Of a DNA stretch of 64,000 nt, positions 1 through 9,466 are shown in pieces (within the stretch, counting starts at the first letter, position 1; every line of letters starts with the position of its first letter). Under the pieces are notes generated by a model that did no database searches, was not told the origin of the DNA, and saw nothing but the letters and a program-made list of their open reading frames with translations. The translations under genes and the position numbers were made by a program. Origin of the DNA: UBA5972 sp964567685 (GTDB taxonomy: Bacteria; Pseudomonadota; Alphaproteobacteria; Rhodobacterales; Rhodobacteraceae). The stretch spans positions 1 through 64,000 of the forward strand of contig CAZMNO010000002.1 in the NCBI GenBank assembly GCA_964567685.1, written 5' to 3'.

Positions 1-51
1 CCTGATACACCTTAGAAAAGCTGCAGAACTGTCCGAAAAACTGGGACCACT

Positions 52-1936
52 TCATACTAACACCCTGCCGTCAAACTTTTCCAGTTCAGTAATGAGCCGG
101 TTCTGCGGTTGCGGAGCAAAACAGGTTACAATCGTGTCGACACCTTCGCAGATGATCGGTTCACCGCTGGTCACATGCTGAAAATACGCCGTGTCGCTGT
201 CAGCACCGATGAACCGGGCAAAAGGCGTGATTTCGACGTTGAGCTTGTGAAGTTCACCGATCCAATGATCCCGCACGATGCCCTGAATGGATTCACCGGC
301 AACCGCCCCACCTGCCAGAAGTCGTACATTGCAGCCATCGCGTGCCAGTTTTTCGGCCAGTCCCAAACCCGACCAGTCGCAGGCCCAGTCTGCGATTACA
401 ACCCGCGAGCCAACATTCACGTCTCCGCGCAGGACTGACCAGCCGTCAACCACATGTGCATCTTCGATTTCGCCCTCCGGCAAACCGGCACTCGCTCCGC
501 TTGCGATAATAACGGCATCCGGAGACCGGTCTTTCACGTGATCCACTGTGATTTCCGTCCCCGTCACAATCTTCACATTTTCAGCTTGAAGTTCCCTTTT
601 CAGATTGGTGATAACTCCGCCAAACTCAGCACGACCGGGAAGCGATTGCGCCAAAATCACCTGCCCACCCAATTGCCTGCCCTTCTCGTAAAGCGTTACC
701 CGGTGTCCGCGTGCGGCAGCAACCGACGCTGCCTTCATACCTGCCGGACCGCCGCCAACAACCATCACATCAAGCCCGGTTTCAACCTTTGTTGCAGAGC
801 CAAATGTCAACTCGCGCCCTGCGATCGGGTTCTGAATGCAAGAGATCGGGTGATGCGCCAGCCGGTGCCCTACACAGGCCTGATTGCATCCGATACAGGC
901 GCGGATATCATCAAAACGCCCGGTCCGGGTCTTGCCGGGCAAGTCAGGGTCGGCAATAAGCGCGCGCGCCATCCCCACCATGTCTGCACTGCCGTTTTCG
1001 AGGATTTTTTCAGCAAGTTGAGGTTGGTTTATCCGACCGGCAACCAGCACGGGTTTTGATACGGCCTGTTTCAGCCGCGCTGCATCCGCAGCAACGAACC
1101 CCGGCTCAATCGCCATCGGAGGGAACACGCGTATCCATCCCTCTGGCGATGCAGAAGAGCCCGAGATTACGGAATAATAATCTACCAATCTATCCTGTTC
1201 GATTATCTGACAGACCTTAAGCATCTCATCCTGCGACATGCTTTGACTGGTCATTTCAGACAGGGAAATGCGAATTCCGAGGGTTTTTTCCTCTCCGATT
1301 TCCTTGCGTATGCCTGAAAGAATTTCGCGAAGGAACCTCAACCGGTTGTCGAGATTTCCACCAAATTCATCATCGCGGTGATTGGTGTGCGGGTTGATGA
1401 ACTGTGAAATCAGATATCCGAGGCTGCAAAGAATTTCGACGCCATCAAGGCCGGCCCGGGCCAATCGGCCAGCTGCCTGGATATACCCCCTCAATGACGT
1501 CCCAAACCATGTCGTTCGGCATGGCAACCGGGATGGTACGATAGCGTTCATCTGCTATGCCGGAGGCAGAATAGGAAAGCGATCTTGACCCATCGTGGCT
1601 GAGGCGAACAGCCCGCCCTGCATGAAACAGCTGCCCAAACACGGGAACCCCCTGTGCCTTACACGCCTTATGAAGTTTGGAAAGGCCGGGAATAATCGCA
1701 TCATCACCGGCGTAAAGAAACGCGTCGGGATAATCATAGGTAGCGTGAAACGTCATGCCCTCGATAATGATGAGCCCGACGCCGCCTTTAGCGCGTGCCT
1801 CGTGATAGGCTATGAGTTCATCGGTGACCTTACCGTGACTGCTGAGCGTCGTGCCATGCGGCGGGTTGAAAATCCGGTTTTTAATCCTGGTTGGACCAAG
1901 ATTGATGGGTTCAAACAATTTCCTGAATGCCGCCAT
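52..1936 (-). pseudogene. Frameshifted Old Yellow Enzyme-family FMN/4Fe-4S/FAD oxidoreductase
   Basis: The gene reads in two frames. The 5' part (ATG at 1936, RBS AAGGGTAG) encodes the start of an OYE TIM barrel. The 3' part, readable from about 1490 to the stop at 52, gives the rest of the barrel, a cluster motif CIGCNQAC with a fourth Cys 11 residues on, and a Rossmann motif VGGGPAGM. Removing one base from the run of five C at 1486-1490 joins VIEG to YIQAAGRLARAG and gives about 627 residues, normal for the family. Such enzymes pass NAD(P)H electrons through FAD and 4Fe-4S to FMN; members include 2,4-dienoyl-CoA reductase, di/trimethylamine dehydrogenase and N-methylproline demethylase. 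It diverges from a Rieske oxygenase, which suggests a role in demethylation (inference). The frameshift may be a sequencing error. Confidence 0.8.
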
Positions 1937-2127
1937 TTGCTACCCTTGAAATTGTGATGGCCGAATTCAAACAGGCCTTTTGATCCGCACGATATGAGGC
2001 TTCGTAGGTATTTATCCAGTATCAAGAATAGGCAAGTTTTCCCGGTTAAGAACCATTTTGTCGCTCGTTGACGTTTTTTGGTGCAAATACCTTCAGATGC
2101 GCCATGATTTTTCTGTAAGGAACAATC

Positions 2128-3312
2128 ATGGACAGTGAGTTCCCGGATACACCGATCCTGCGCAAGGCCAAGGAATTGCTTGGCGAGGAGGGATTTGCCC
2201 AAACCTTCGCGCCGATCGAAGAGGCAAGCGGCCTGCCCAATACCGCTTACTGGTCTGATGAGTGGCTGGCGCTGGAGCAGGAACACTGCTTTCGCCGTTC
2301 CTGGGTCTTTGCCGGGGCTTCTGCGGAATTGCCTGAACCCGGGGATATGAAACCGATTGAAATCGGTGGTGCGCCCCTGATCATCCTGCGCGATCATGCC
2401 GGTGATATCCGGGCACTGCACAATGTCTGCCGCCACCGTGGTGCGAAACTGGTGACTGAACCCTGTCGCAAACCTACGCTGACCTGCCCCTACCACGCCT
2501 GGAGCTATGCACTGAACGGCAATCTGCGATCGCGACCTCATTTCAACGGGCCAAACCTGACCGATACGTTCAAAGACGGCGGCGGGCCGAAACTCGATCT
2601 TGTCGCGGCAAGTTGTGAGATCTGGAACGGGTGCATATTTGTCAATGTCTCAGGTGACGCAGAGCCGCTGCTCCGCTGGCTGCAGCCAATGCTGGACAGA
2701 ACGCCGGGGTATGATTTCTCGTCAATCCGTTGGGCAGGCAAACTGGATTTCGAGGTGAACGCCAACTGGAAACTTGTCTATGAAAACTACATGGAAGGGT
2801 ACCATGTCTTTGCGGTCCATCCGCGGCTGTTGAAATTCGCACCGATGAATCTGCGCTGGTCAGGGGAATGGGATCGGCACGTTTTTTATAACGATTACAT
2901 CTTTCCCGAGCTGGACGAGGGGCGCGGGGAGGGGCTGCCGCATTATCCGAATCTTTCGGAAGCGGATGCAAAACGAGGCCTCTGGTTCCTGTGTTTTCCG
3001 CATTTCGCGGCTGAGGTCTTTCCGGACCAGTTTACCGTACTGGTCAGCTATCCGGTCGCCCCGGACAAGACCCGGGAAGAGGTTCATGTATTCCTGATCG
3101 GTGAGGCCGCGACATCTGAAAAACACGCCCAACCCCGTGCCGCTTTGTTGCAGATGTGGGATGATCTCAATCGCGAGGATCTGGGTATGCTGGAACTGCT
3201 GCAGCAGGGGCGGCTATCACCTGTATTTGATGGTGGTCGACTGTCACCGCATTGGGAAGAACCCACGCACCAGTTTGGGCGCCGGATCGTCAACAAGATC
3301 ATTACAGAATGA
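2128..3312 (+). CDS. Rieske non-heme iron oxygenase, alpha subunit
   Basis: This is a 394-residue catalytic subunit of a Rieske oxygenase. The 2Fe-2S motif is complete: C101-x-H103, then C120-x2-H123. The mononuclear iron site lies in ENYMEGYHVFAVHP, with H226 and H231 and a preceding Glu. That ENY-x-E-x-YH pattern resembles the glycine betaine, carnitine and stachydrine demethylases more than classical benzene dioxygenases (family knowledge). The start ATG has a TAAGGAAC RBS 7 bases upstream. No ferredoxin, reductase or beta subunit is adjacent, so electrons must come from elsewhere, perhaps from the divergent flavoenzyme at 52-1936, which would explain the pairing. The substrate cannot be read from the sequence. 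A quaternary ammonium or N-methyl compound is my best guess. Confidence 0.85.
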   Translation: MDSEFPDTPILRKAKELLGEEGFAQTFAPIEEASGLPNTAYWSDEWLALEQEHCFRRSWVFAGASAELPEPGDMKPIEIGGAPLIILRDHAGDIRALHNVCRHRGAKLVTEPCRKPTLTCPYHAWSYALNGNLRSRPHFNGPNLTDTFKDGGGPKLDLVAASCEIWNGCIFVNVSGDAEPLLRWLQPMLDRTPGYDFSSIRWAGKLDFEVNANWKLVYENYMEGYHVFAVHPRLLKFAPMNLRWSGEWDRHVFYNDYIFPELDEGRGEGLPHYPNLSEADAKRGLWFLCFPHFAAEVFPDQFTVLVSYPVAPDKTREEVHVFLIGEAATSEKHAQPRAALLQMWDDLNREDLGMLELLQQGRLSPVFDGGRLSPHWEEPTHQFGRRIVNKIITE

Positions 3313-3754
3313 ACGCTGCTTGTTGATTTGTTTGGTGGCGAGGTGTTCTTTTCCGGGACTCGGTGGTGGCCTAAAACGACTTCGGTTTGGTCGGAAATAT
3401 CGGGGAAAGCCTGGCTGAAGTGTCCTTTGCTGGCTTTGCGGTAAAGAAGCGGGTGCTCAAATTAAATGATGCCCCTGTTTGCTTCGGTTGCTGATCCTCC
3501 CAAAGCCAGGATATCGTTTTGATCGCACAAGCTACCCCTGGCCGTTGATTCGATATGCCGCAATGCCGCCTGGCATTGCGAACCACCGCTACGAATGCGA
3601 GGTCAGAACATAGGCGATGTCAGAAGTGCGGAGGCGGATTCAAACCGAACCTACGGATAATAGGTCGCTGGAGCGGGCTATGCGATTTTTCAGGACATTC
3701 CTTCCTTAAAACCCCAGAGATTCTTCTTGATGCAAATACTCATGACACGGCATT
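3313..3754. other. Gene-poor interval
   Basis: About 440 bases between the convergent Rieske gene and the NTF2-like gene. I find no convincing coding sequence: the short readable frames have no start with an RBS and no recognisable domain. It may hold decayed DNA, but no inverted repeats or transposase motifs were identified. Confidence 0.4.
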
Positions 3755-4723
3755 TCAGCCGGTCTGCATGAAAATCTGTTTCCAGATCGAAACATGATCA
3801 TACAGCGTCCATTCCCGCCGCAGCCCGTATGGGCCAAACTCGGCATGGGTGAAGCCCATAATATGCACCTCCGCCCCAGTGGGTCGACCGAACATTCCCC
3901 ATCCGTCGTGCTTGCCGCTAAGGCTCCAGCGCACGGCTGCGCGTGGGGACAGCATCGGGTCTTCACGACCGATCTGATGATCGATGGCAAAGCTGGCATT
4001 GGGGAAGGAAGATCGAAGGCTCATCCACGCAGTCTCGGTATCGGCCCAGGAATATAGCGTGGTCGCAGCGGGATGCTCGGTTTGGACGGCACGGTCATAT
4101 TCCGCACGGATCACGCCAAAATCCTTCATCATCATCCGGTTCAGAATGTCCGACAGACGCGCGCCCCATTCATTGTCATTGCCACGACCCTTATAAGGGC
4201 CATCAACATCGATGGCCGGAGAAAACGGTTTCACACAGTTTTCCGGCCCACCCTCGCGGTCGATGAGATCACGTGCAAACTGTTCTGGGTCCATCCCCAG
4301 CTGCCGGACGATGCCCGCGGTGTCGCGGATCAGCCATTCATCATTGATCTGATCGTTGATCGCAGCACAATCGGCAATGGCGCGCACCACGAAGCGCTTG
4401 CCGGTCGGCGGGCCGAAATAACCGCCTCCGGTATGGGTGCCCATTGTCAAAAGACGGTGCGAAGACAGAAAGCCCTCGTCCTCGTTGCCTGACCAGATCA
4501 CATCCTCGCCCGTCAGTTCGCGATCTGGAAATTCGGCCAAGGTGGCAAGTGTACCGTTAATCGTGCGCTGATTGCCGATTGAGATGCCTTCCGGGAAGCG
4601 CATCGGGATATCGGGCGCGTAATAGTGGTTAAGCGTTTCAAGCCCGCGGTCCTCCCAGATTTCCTTGGTGATCTTGAGAATATAATCGGGGAGATCTTTG
4701 AATTTGGGATCAAAACCCTTCAT
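3755..4723 (-). CDS. Two-domain NTF2-like (SnoaL-type) protein
   Basis: About 322 residues from MKGFDPKF. The start at 4723 is chosen because AAGGA sits 9 bases upstream; an in-frame ATG at 4783 would add 20 residues with no RBS. The sequence looks like two tandem NTF2-like cone folds. Each half has the alternating aromatic and charged pattern of SnoaL-type cyclases and ends in a Trp/Phe-rich strand (REWTLYDHVSIWKQIF at the C terminus). NTF2-like proteins include isomerases, dehydratases and cyclases as well as non-catalytic proteins, so no reaction can be assigned. The start overlaps the end of the upstream LacI gene by 14 bases, so the two are probably translated together. It is the most divergent of the five NTF2-like proteins in this region. 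Confidence 0.75.
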   Translation of the reverse strand: MKGFDPKFKDLPDYILKITKEIWEDRGLETLNHYYAPDIPMRFPEGISIGNQRTINGTLATLAEFPDRELTGEDVIWSGNEDEGFLSSHRLLTMGTHTGGGYFGPPTGKRFVVRAIADCAAINDQINDEWLIRDTAGIVRQLGMDPEQFARDLIDREGGPENCVKPFSPAIDVDGPYKGRGNDNEWGARLSDILNRMMMKDFGVIRAEYDRAVQTEHPAATTLYSWADTETAWMSLRSSFPNASFAIDHQIGREDPMLSPRAAVRWSLSGKHDGWGMFGRPTGAEVHIMGFTHAEFGPYGLRREWTLYDHVSIWKQIFMQTG

Positions 4724-5738
4724 TTTTCCATCCTTCAGGTATGCGGGCAGACCCCCGCAGAATAAGGGGGCCGTCAATTTCAACCCGGCGCGGGGAAGTT
4801 GACGGATCGTTAATCTTTGCCAGCAGGATTTCGACGGTTTCCGCCACCATCCGGTTGGCAGGCTGGCGCACGGTTGTCAGGTTATAGGCGGGCCATGCGG
4901 CTGCGGGCACATCATCATACCCCACAACCGAAACATCGTGCGGAACGCTCAGACCCAGCTCAAATCTAAGCGTGTCCATCACTGCAAAGGCCATATGGTC
5001 GTTGGCAACAAATACCGCGTCGGGCGGATCACCGGCAAACATCCGGCGTGTGGCATCTGCGGCATCTGCATGAGAAAAGTTGCCAACTTCCCGGGCATGC
5101 GGGGTAAGGTCGGCCTCAGCCAGCACCTCAGTGAAGCCCTTTTCACGGTCTCGCTGGGTCGAGGCCCCTTCCCAGCCGGCAATATGGCCGACTTTCCGAT
5201 GCCCACCTGCCAGCAGAAATTCCGCAACTTTGCGCCCCCCCGCGACGTTGTCTGAGGTAACAGCAGACATGGCGTCATTGTCCTGCGAACGGTTGAACAG
5301 CACCATCGGCACCCCTGCGGCGCGGCAACGGTCTGACAGGTCGGACGACATCGCGACAGAGGCGGTGATGATTCCATCAACTTGATAATCCAGGATTTCC
5401 TCGACCACATCATCGATATTGCCAGCTGTCTGCGCGGCCATGAAGATAAGTACGTGATACCCCTTTTCCTGTAGAGCATTTGACAGCTTTTCCAGCGCTT
5501 CAGGGTAGAACTGGTTTTCAAGATAAGCCACCACCAGCCCGATGATCCGGCTGCGACCAGAGACCATGGCGCGAGCCAAAACGTTAGGGCGGTAGCCAAG
5601 TTCGCTTGCAGCCTTACGCACCTTTTCCACGGTTTTTTTAGAGGCCGACGCCCCGGGTGTGAACACCCGGCTGACCGCCGATTGGCTGACCCCGGCGCGG
5701 CGCGCAACTTGCAGAGATGTGACCTTTTCACTCGTCAT
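4710..5738 (-). CDS. LacI-family transcriptional regulator
   Basis: 342 residues. The N-terminal helix-turn-helix and hinge read SLQVARRAGVSQSAVSRVF followed by the usual GYRPNVLARAM. A periplasmic-binding-protein-like effector domain fills the rest (IIGLVVAYLENQFY near residue 65, HIAGWEG and VGYDDVPAAAWPAY further on). This family usually represses sugar or polyol catabolic genes until a sugar-like ligand binds. The start codon overlaps the stop of the SDR gene upstream by one base (TGATG), and its end overlaps the NTF2-like gene downstream, so it belongs to the same minus-strand operon. It is one of two LacI proteins here. Either could bind the palindromes at 15005, 15061, 17320 and 21359. 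Confidence 0.93.
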   Translation of the reverse strand: MTSEKVTSLQVARRAGVSQSAVSRVFTPGASASKKTVEKVRKAASELGYRPNVLARAMVSGRSRIIGLVVAYLENQFYPEALEKLSNALQEKGYHVLIFMAAQTAGNIDDVVEEILDYQVDGIITASVAMSSDLSDRCRAAGVPMVLFNRSQDNDAMSAVTSDNVAGGRKVAEFLLAGGHRKVGHIAGWEGASTQRDREKGFTEVLAEADLTPHAREVGNFSHADAADATRRMFAGDPPDAVFVANDHMAFAVMDTLRFELGLSVPHDVSVVGYDDVPAAAWPAYNLTTVRQPANRMVAETVEILLAKINDPSTSPRRVEIDGPLILRGSARIPEGWKNEGF

Positions 5739-6511
5739 CAGTCCGCTGTCCAGCCTCCGTCCACCATCATTGATGTCCCTGTGACCAGCGCCGAAGCGTC
5801 GGAGGCAAGGTAGACCACCGCGCCCATGATATCCTCGACCTCACCGGCCCGACCGAGTTTGATTTTGTCCAATATCCAGGCGCGTTTGTCAGGATCGTCA
5901 AAGGTTGTACGGGTCAGGTCGGTCAAGATGAAAGTCGGGCAGATCGTGTTGATGCGGATTTTCGCCGGTGCGAATTCTAACGCCATGGCTTTGGTGAACC
6001 CTTCAACCGCGTGTTTGGAGGCACAGTAAACCGCACGCTCCTGCCCTCCGACATGGGCCATCTGCGAGGAAATGTTGATCAGGGAACCCGGCTTACCTGC
6101 CGCCAAAAGACCCCTGGCAACGGCCTGCGTCAGGAAATAGGCACCCCGGAGATTGATATCCATTACCGCGTCAAAATCAGCGGGATTGGTTTCGGTGGCC
6201 TTGGAATGCCGGGCCAGACCGGCCGAATTCAGAAGGATATCGAACGGCCCTTCCCTTTCCACCGCCAGCGCGGTTGCATCCACATCGGTGATATCAAGCT
6301 CAAGCACCCGTGCCATCCAGTTTTCCGCTGCCATGTGATCTGCGATCTCCGCCAGCTTGTCAGCCCGCCTCGCGGCCAGTGTAACTTCGGCACCGTGTTC
6401 GGCCAGCGCCACGGCTGCGGCCAGCCCGATGCCCGACGAGGCTCCCGCAACCAGTGCACGCTTGCCGGACAGGCCAAAAGAAGGGGTTCGGGGAAAGTCA
6501 ATCATCGTCAT
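5738..6511 (-). CDS. Short-chain dehydrogenase/reductase (SDR)
   Basis: 257 residues with the classical SDR layout: cofactor motif GASSGIG near residue 24, NSAG in the central strand, a Ser in NISSQMAHVGG and the catalytic YCASK, ending in a normal VDGGWTAD tail. It most resembles the 3-oxoacyl-ACP reductase/gluconate 5-dehydrogenase-like group that oxidises secondary alcohols of polyols and sugar acids (family knowledge). Two ATGs are possible, at 6511 and 6505; AGGA lies just upstream of the first. It leads the SDR-LacI-NTF2 set and follows the broken NTF2-like gene by 69 bases. Inferred role: oxidation of a hydroxyl group of the imported substrate. Confidence 0.9.
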   Translation of the reverse strand: MTMIDFPRTPSFGLSGKRALVAGASSGIGLAAAVALAEHGAEVTLAARRADKLAEIADHMAAENWMARVLELDITDVDATALAVEREGPFDILLNSAGLARHSKATETNPADFDAVMDINLRGAYFLTQAVARGLLAAGKPGSLINISSQMAHVGGQERAVYCASKHAVEGFTKAMALEFAPAKIRINTICPTFILTDLTRTTFDDPDKRAWILDKIKLGRAGEVEDIMGAVVYLASDASALVTGTSMMVDGGWTAD

Positions 6512-6580
6512 ACGTTCCTGAGGTTTTTCTGAACCACAGAGATATCAGTGCAGGATGATTGATGAAAGAGGAGTGGTTGA

Positions 6581-7611
6581 TCATGCCGCGATCCCCCGCG
6601 CCCTTGCCTGGGCCCGCATTCGCTGGAACAGATCTACGCCGAATTGTGCAAAAAGGTGAACCATATCGACGAACACCCAGTTTTCTGTCAACCGGTCGCC
6701 ATCGCGCAACCAGAAATCAAGGCCACTGAATTCGATCTCTTTTTGTGTTGCGGTCTGGTCAAGATAAGGCCCGGTATGAGTTGCACGCACACCAGCAACC
6801 CCGGATGCCCCCAGCAGGCGACCCTCCGCAAATAATGAGTCCAGATCCTGAACCTTGCGGTCGGGATAGGCTTCAAGCCACGGTTTCTGGTGCAGGGTTT
6901 CGAATTCAGCAAACGACATGCAGGCCCATACCATTTCAGATTTGGGTGAAAAAACCGGGCCATGCCCATTTTGGATAGGTCTTGCTGGTCGAACTTGTTC
7001 AAGCCGCCAAAGATAAAATTGCGGCCGAATTCCAGCGTTTCGTTGGACTCCGTGGCATCCTGCGCATCTGCCAATATCCCGTCATAAGCGGTTGGCGCCG
7101 GATAGACATGCGCGGCACCAAGTGGCGGCGGCAGAACCGGCAGGCCGATCTGATCGAACCAGTCAACGAAATCGATGATGGTTTGCGCCTCGACGATTTG
7201 TTCACCGTCAAAGCGCAGAAATTCACCCCAGCGAATGCGGACCGGGCGACCCAAAGCAGGAACGCCCAGAAACGACCCGGTAGGCTGGCCAGACAGATAG
7301 CCGGTGCCACAAACCCACATCTGCCCATCCGGGCCGCCATCCGCACGCCCCGACGAGGCCCCGCCAAAAACCATATGGATCTCGCGCCTGAGGTCGGGAA
7401 TGGCCTGCCTCATCGGCACCCAGAACTCGGCTGCCAGTATTGCAGCGCCTTCCAGTCGGTTCACGGGTGCCGGGCCGTTCCAGATGAATTCTGAGTGCAG
7501 ATGCTCTGCACAGACCTGCCCGACCATGCCGGGTGAAGCCGTATCCAACGCGTCCCAAAACGCCATTGCGCGGGCCTTGTTGCGTTGGTTTTCCTGTCTT
7601 TGGTCGAACAT
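6581..7611 (-). pseudogene. Frameshifted two-domain NTF2-like (SnoaL-type) protein
   Basis: The first frame (ATG at 7611) encodes domain 1 and the start of domain 2 up to LKWYGPAC. The rest of domain 2 is in another frame, from CMSFAEFETLHQ to the stop at 6581. Inserting one base near 6929-6932 restores a 343-residue protein, the same length as the paralogues at 9463-10449 (328) and 15111-16118. Alignment with WWGPAGIGA in the paralogue suggests that a few codons were also lost at the junction, so this looks more like a small deletion than a homopolymer error. The C-terminal motif DRLTENWVFVDMVHLFAQFG is shared with the paralogues. It lies two bases after the HisD-like gene. It may be an inactive copy. 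Confidence 0.75.
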
Positions 7612-7613
7612 TT

Positions 7614-8924
7614 CTATTCAGCGGCTTGCCCGTATGGCACGTTCTTACCACCATAGCGCCGAACGCGAACATTGCATTGCTCGGCATGGCCGACGAACCC
7701 CTCCAAAAGGCATAACCGGCTTCCGTATTCACCGATCATTGTGGCGGCCTCATCCGTCAAAATTCTTTGATAAGAGTGTGTTTTCAGATACTTCCCGACC
7801 CAAAGGCCACCGGTATAACGCCCGGCCTTCTTGGTCGGCAGCGTGTGGTTGGTGCCAATCACCTTGTCACCATTGGACACATTCGTCCGTGCTCCAAGGA
7901 ACAACGCGCCGTAACAGGTCATGTTTTCAAGGAACCAGTTATCGCGATCCGTCATCACCTGCACGTGTTCGGAGGCGATGTCATCAGCCACCGCCAGCAT
8001 CTCGTCGTAGGTGTCACAAAGGATCACCTCACCGTAATCTTCCCAGCTGGCCCCAGCGGTGCCGGCGGTGGGCAGGATTTCGAGAATCCGGTCAATTTCC
8101 GTCAAGGTCCCCTCGGCCAGCTTGCGGGAGTTGGTCACCAGCACGGCGGGAGAATTATATCCGTGCTCAGCCTGGCCAAGGAGATCGGTTGCGCAAAGTT
8201 CGGCATCCACGGTTTCATCCGCGATCACCATGGTTTCCGTCGGACCGGCGAAGAGGTCGATCCCAACCCGGCCGAAAAGCTGCCGCTTGGCTTCGGCGAC
8301 AAACGCGTTGCCGGGGCCGACCAGCAGATGCACCGGGTCAATCGTTTCGGTCCCCAACGCCATGGCCCCAACCGCCTGAATGCCGCCGAGCACGTAAATC
8401 TCATGCGCGCCACCCATATGCATGGCGGCAATCACCGCCGGGTTTGGCTCACCGTTGAAAGGTGGCGTGCAGGCGATGATGCGCGGCACCCCGGCGACAG
8501 ATGCCGTGGCGACCGACATATGGGCAGACGCTACCATCGGGAACTTGCCGCCCGGCACATAACAGCCAACCGACTGCACCGGAATGTTCTTGTGGCCAAG
8601 GATCACGCCCGGCAGGGTTTCAACCTCTATATCCAGCATCGAATCCCGCTGTGCCTGAGCGAAATTGCGTACCTGTTCCTGCGCGAACCTGATGTCTTCC
8701 ATGTCGCGCGAAGATACTTTGGCAATGATCGCATCGATTTCTTCCGCACTCAGCCGGTAGCACTCGCGGTCGTAACTGTCGAATTTCACCGCCAGTTCAC
8801 GCACCGCTGCATCGCCGCCCTCTTCGATCTGCTTCAGGGTGCCTGATACAATCGCTGCCGTCTTTGCATCATCCTCGGCGCGGTCGGCTTCGGGCTTGCC
8901 CCGTTTCAAATATTCGATTGCCAT
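7614..8924 (-). CDS. Histidinol dehydrogenase-family (HpsN-like) alcohol dehydrogenase
   Basis: 436 residues, full length for the HisD fold. Metal and catalytic motifs are kept: GQAEHG (Gln and His), SEHVQV (Glu-His), GTNHTLPT and a C-terminal His in GFVGHAEQCN; the nucleotide region contains VGPGNAFVAEAKRQLFG. The stretch TNHTLPT followed by RYTGGLWVGKYLKT looks like the branch containing sulfopropanediol 3-dehydrogenase (HpsN) rather than biosynthetic HisD (from memory of the families). These enzymes oxidise a primary alcohol to a carboxylate using two NAD. No other histidine genes are near. It sits between NTF2-like genes, with GAAGG 8 bases before the ATG. Inferred role: oxidation of a polyol-like intermediate to an acid. 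Confidence 0.85.
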   Translation of the reverse strand: MAIEYLKRGKPEADRAEDDAKTAAIVSGTLKQIEEGGDAAVRELAVKFDSYDRECYRLSAEEIDAIIAKVSSRDMEDIRFAQEQVRNFAQAQRDSMLDIEVETLPGVILGHKNIPVQSVGCYVPGGKFPMVASAHMSVATASVAGVPRIIACTPPFNGEPNPAVIAAMHMGGAHEIYVLGGIQAVGAMALGTETIDPVHLLVGPGNAFVAEAKRQLFGRVGIDLFAGPTETMVIADETVDAELCATDLLGQAEHGYNSPAVLVTNSRKLAEGTLTEIDRILEILPTAGTAGASWEDYGEVILCDTYDEMLAVADDIASEHVQVMTDRDNWFLENMTCYGALFLGARTNVSNGDKVIGTNHTLPTKKAGRYTGGLWVGKYLKTHSYQRILTDEAATMIGEYGSRLCLLEGFVGHAEQCNVRVRRYGGKNVPYGQAAE

Positions 8925-8929
8925 TCTCT

Positions 8930-9466
8930 TTATCCTTCACTTTCCGGACGTGGCGCAACGCGCTCACCGCGGTCAAAGGCTTCCCAGCCTTTGCCGCCAA
9001 AAACATCGTGCCCAAGCTGGGCCAGCACATGTGGGAAATCGACCATCACCCAATTGTCAGTGATCTTGCCATCTTCAACTTTCCAGAAATCCATATAGCG
9101 GATTTCAACTCGTTTTCCGGTTGGTGCAATTCCCATGAATTCACCGGAATGCGTCGCCTCCTGCCGGCCAAAGGCAGCGGCCCATTCGCCCATGAACAGG
9201 CGCGCCTCGTCCACGCAGGTCTTGTTAGAAAACGCCGCCTGAAACGGGCGTTGCCAGTTGTCCTGAAACTCTTTCAACCCGGTCTTGGTGCCGCAGCCCT
9301 GATTACCCATCCAGCGAAAGTCTTCGGTAAAGAACTCACCGATATCCGAAATCCGGTGGTCATTCAGACCATCGACCATGCCTTCGATCACCGCGCGGGT
9401 TTCATCGGTTTTCGACATGTTGGTGTCACGGCTGAGAACAGCCTGTTCAGGGCGGGAACCTTTCAT
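8930..9466 (-). CDS. Single-domain NTF2-like (SnoaL-type) protein
   Basis: 178 residues with one NTF2-like domain: DGLNDHRISDIGEFFTEDFRWMG opens the cone, and the closing strand reads EDGKITDNWVMVDFPHVLAQLG. That end motif (K/R-LTENW-x-x-VD-x-x-H-x-x-x-Q-x-G-x-D) recurs in domain 2 of the neighbours at 6581, 9463 and 15111, so all belong to one subfamily. The start ATG overlaps the stop of the upstream two-domain gene by four bases (ATGA); a second ATG at 9418 is also possible. The HisD-like gene follows after 5 bases. No catalytic residue can be named with confidence. Confidence 0.8.
   Translation of the reverse strand: MKGSRPEQAVLSRDTNMSKTDETRAVIEGMVDGLNDHRISDIGEFFTEDFRWMGNQGCGTKTGLKEFQDNWQRPFQAAFSNKTCVDEARLFMGEWAAAFGRQEATHSGEFMGIAPTGKRVEIRYMDFWKVEDGKITDNWVMVDFPHVLAQLGHDVFGGKGWEAFDRGERVAPRPESEG

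Noticed and set aside
1..51. Possible insertion-sequence end at the left edge of the window.
   Set aside because: Too short to judge; no inverted repeat or transposase visible.
7767..8846. Long open frame on the plus strand, 359 residues, opposite the HisD-like gene.
   Set aside because: It is antisense to an intact, recognisable enzyme; such shadows are common in GC-rich coding DNA.
7614..8924. Calling this gene hisD of histidine biosynthesis.
   Set aside because: No histidine genes nearby, and residues around TNHTLPT resemble the HpsN-type branch.
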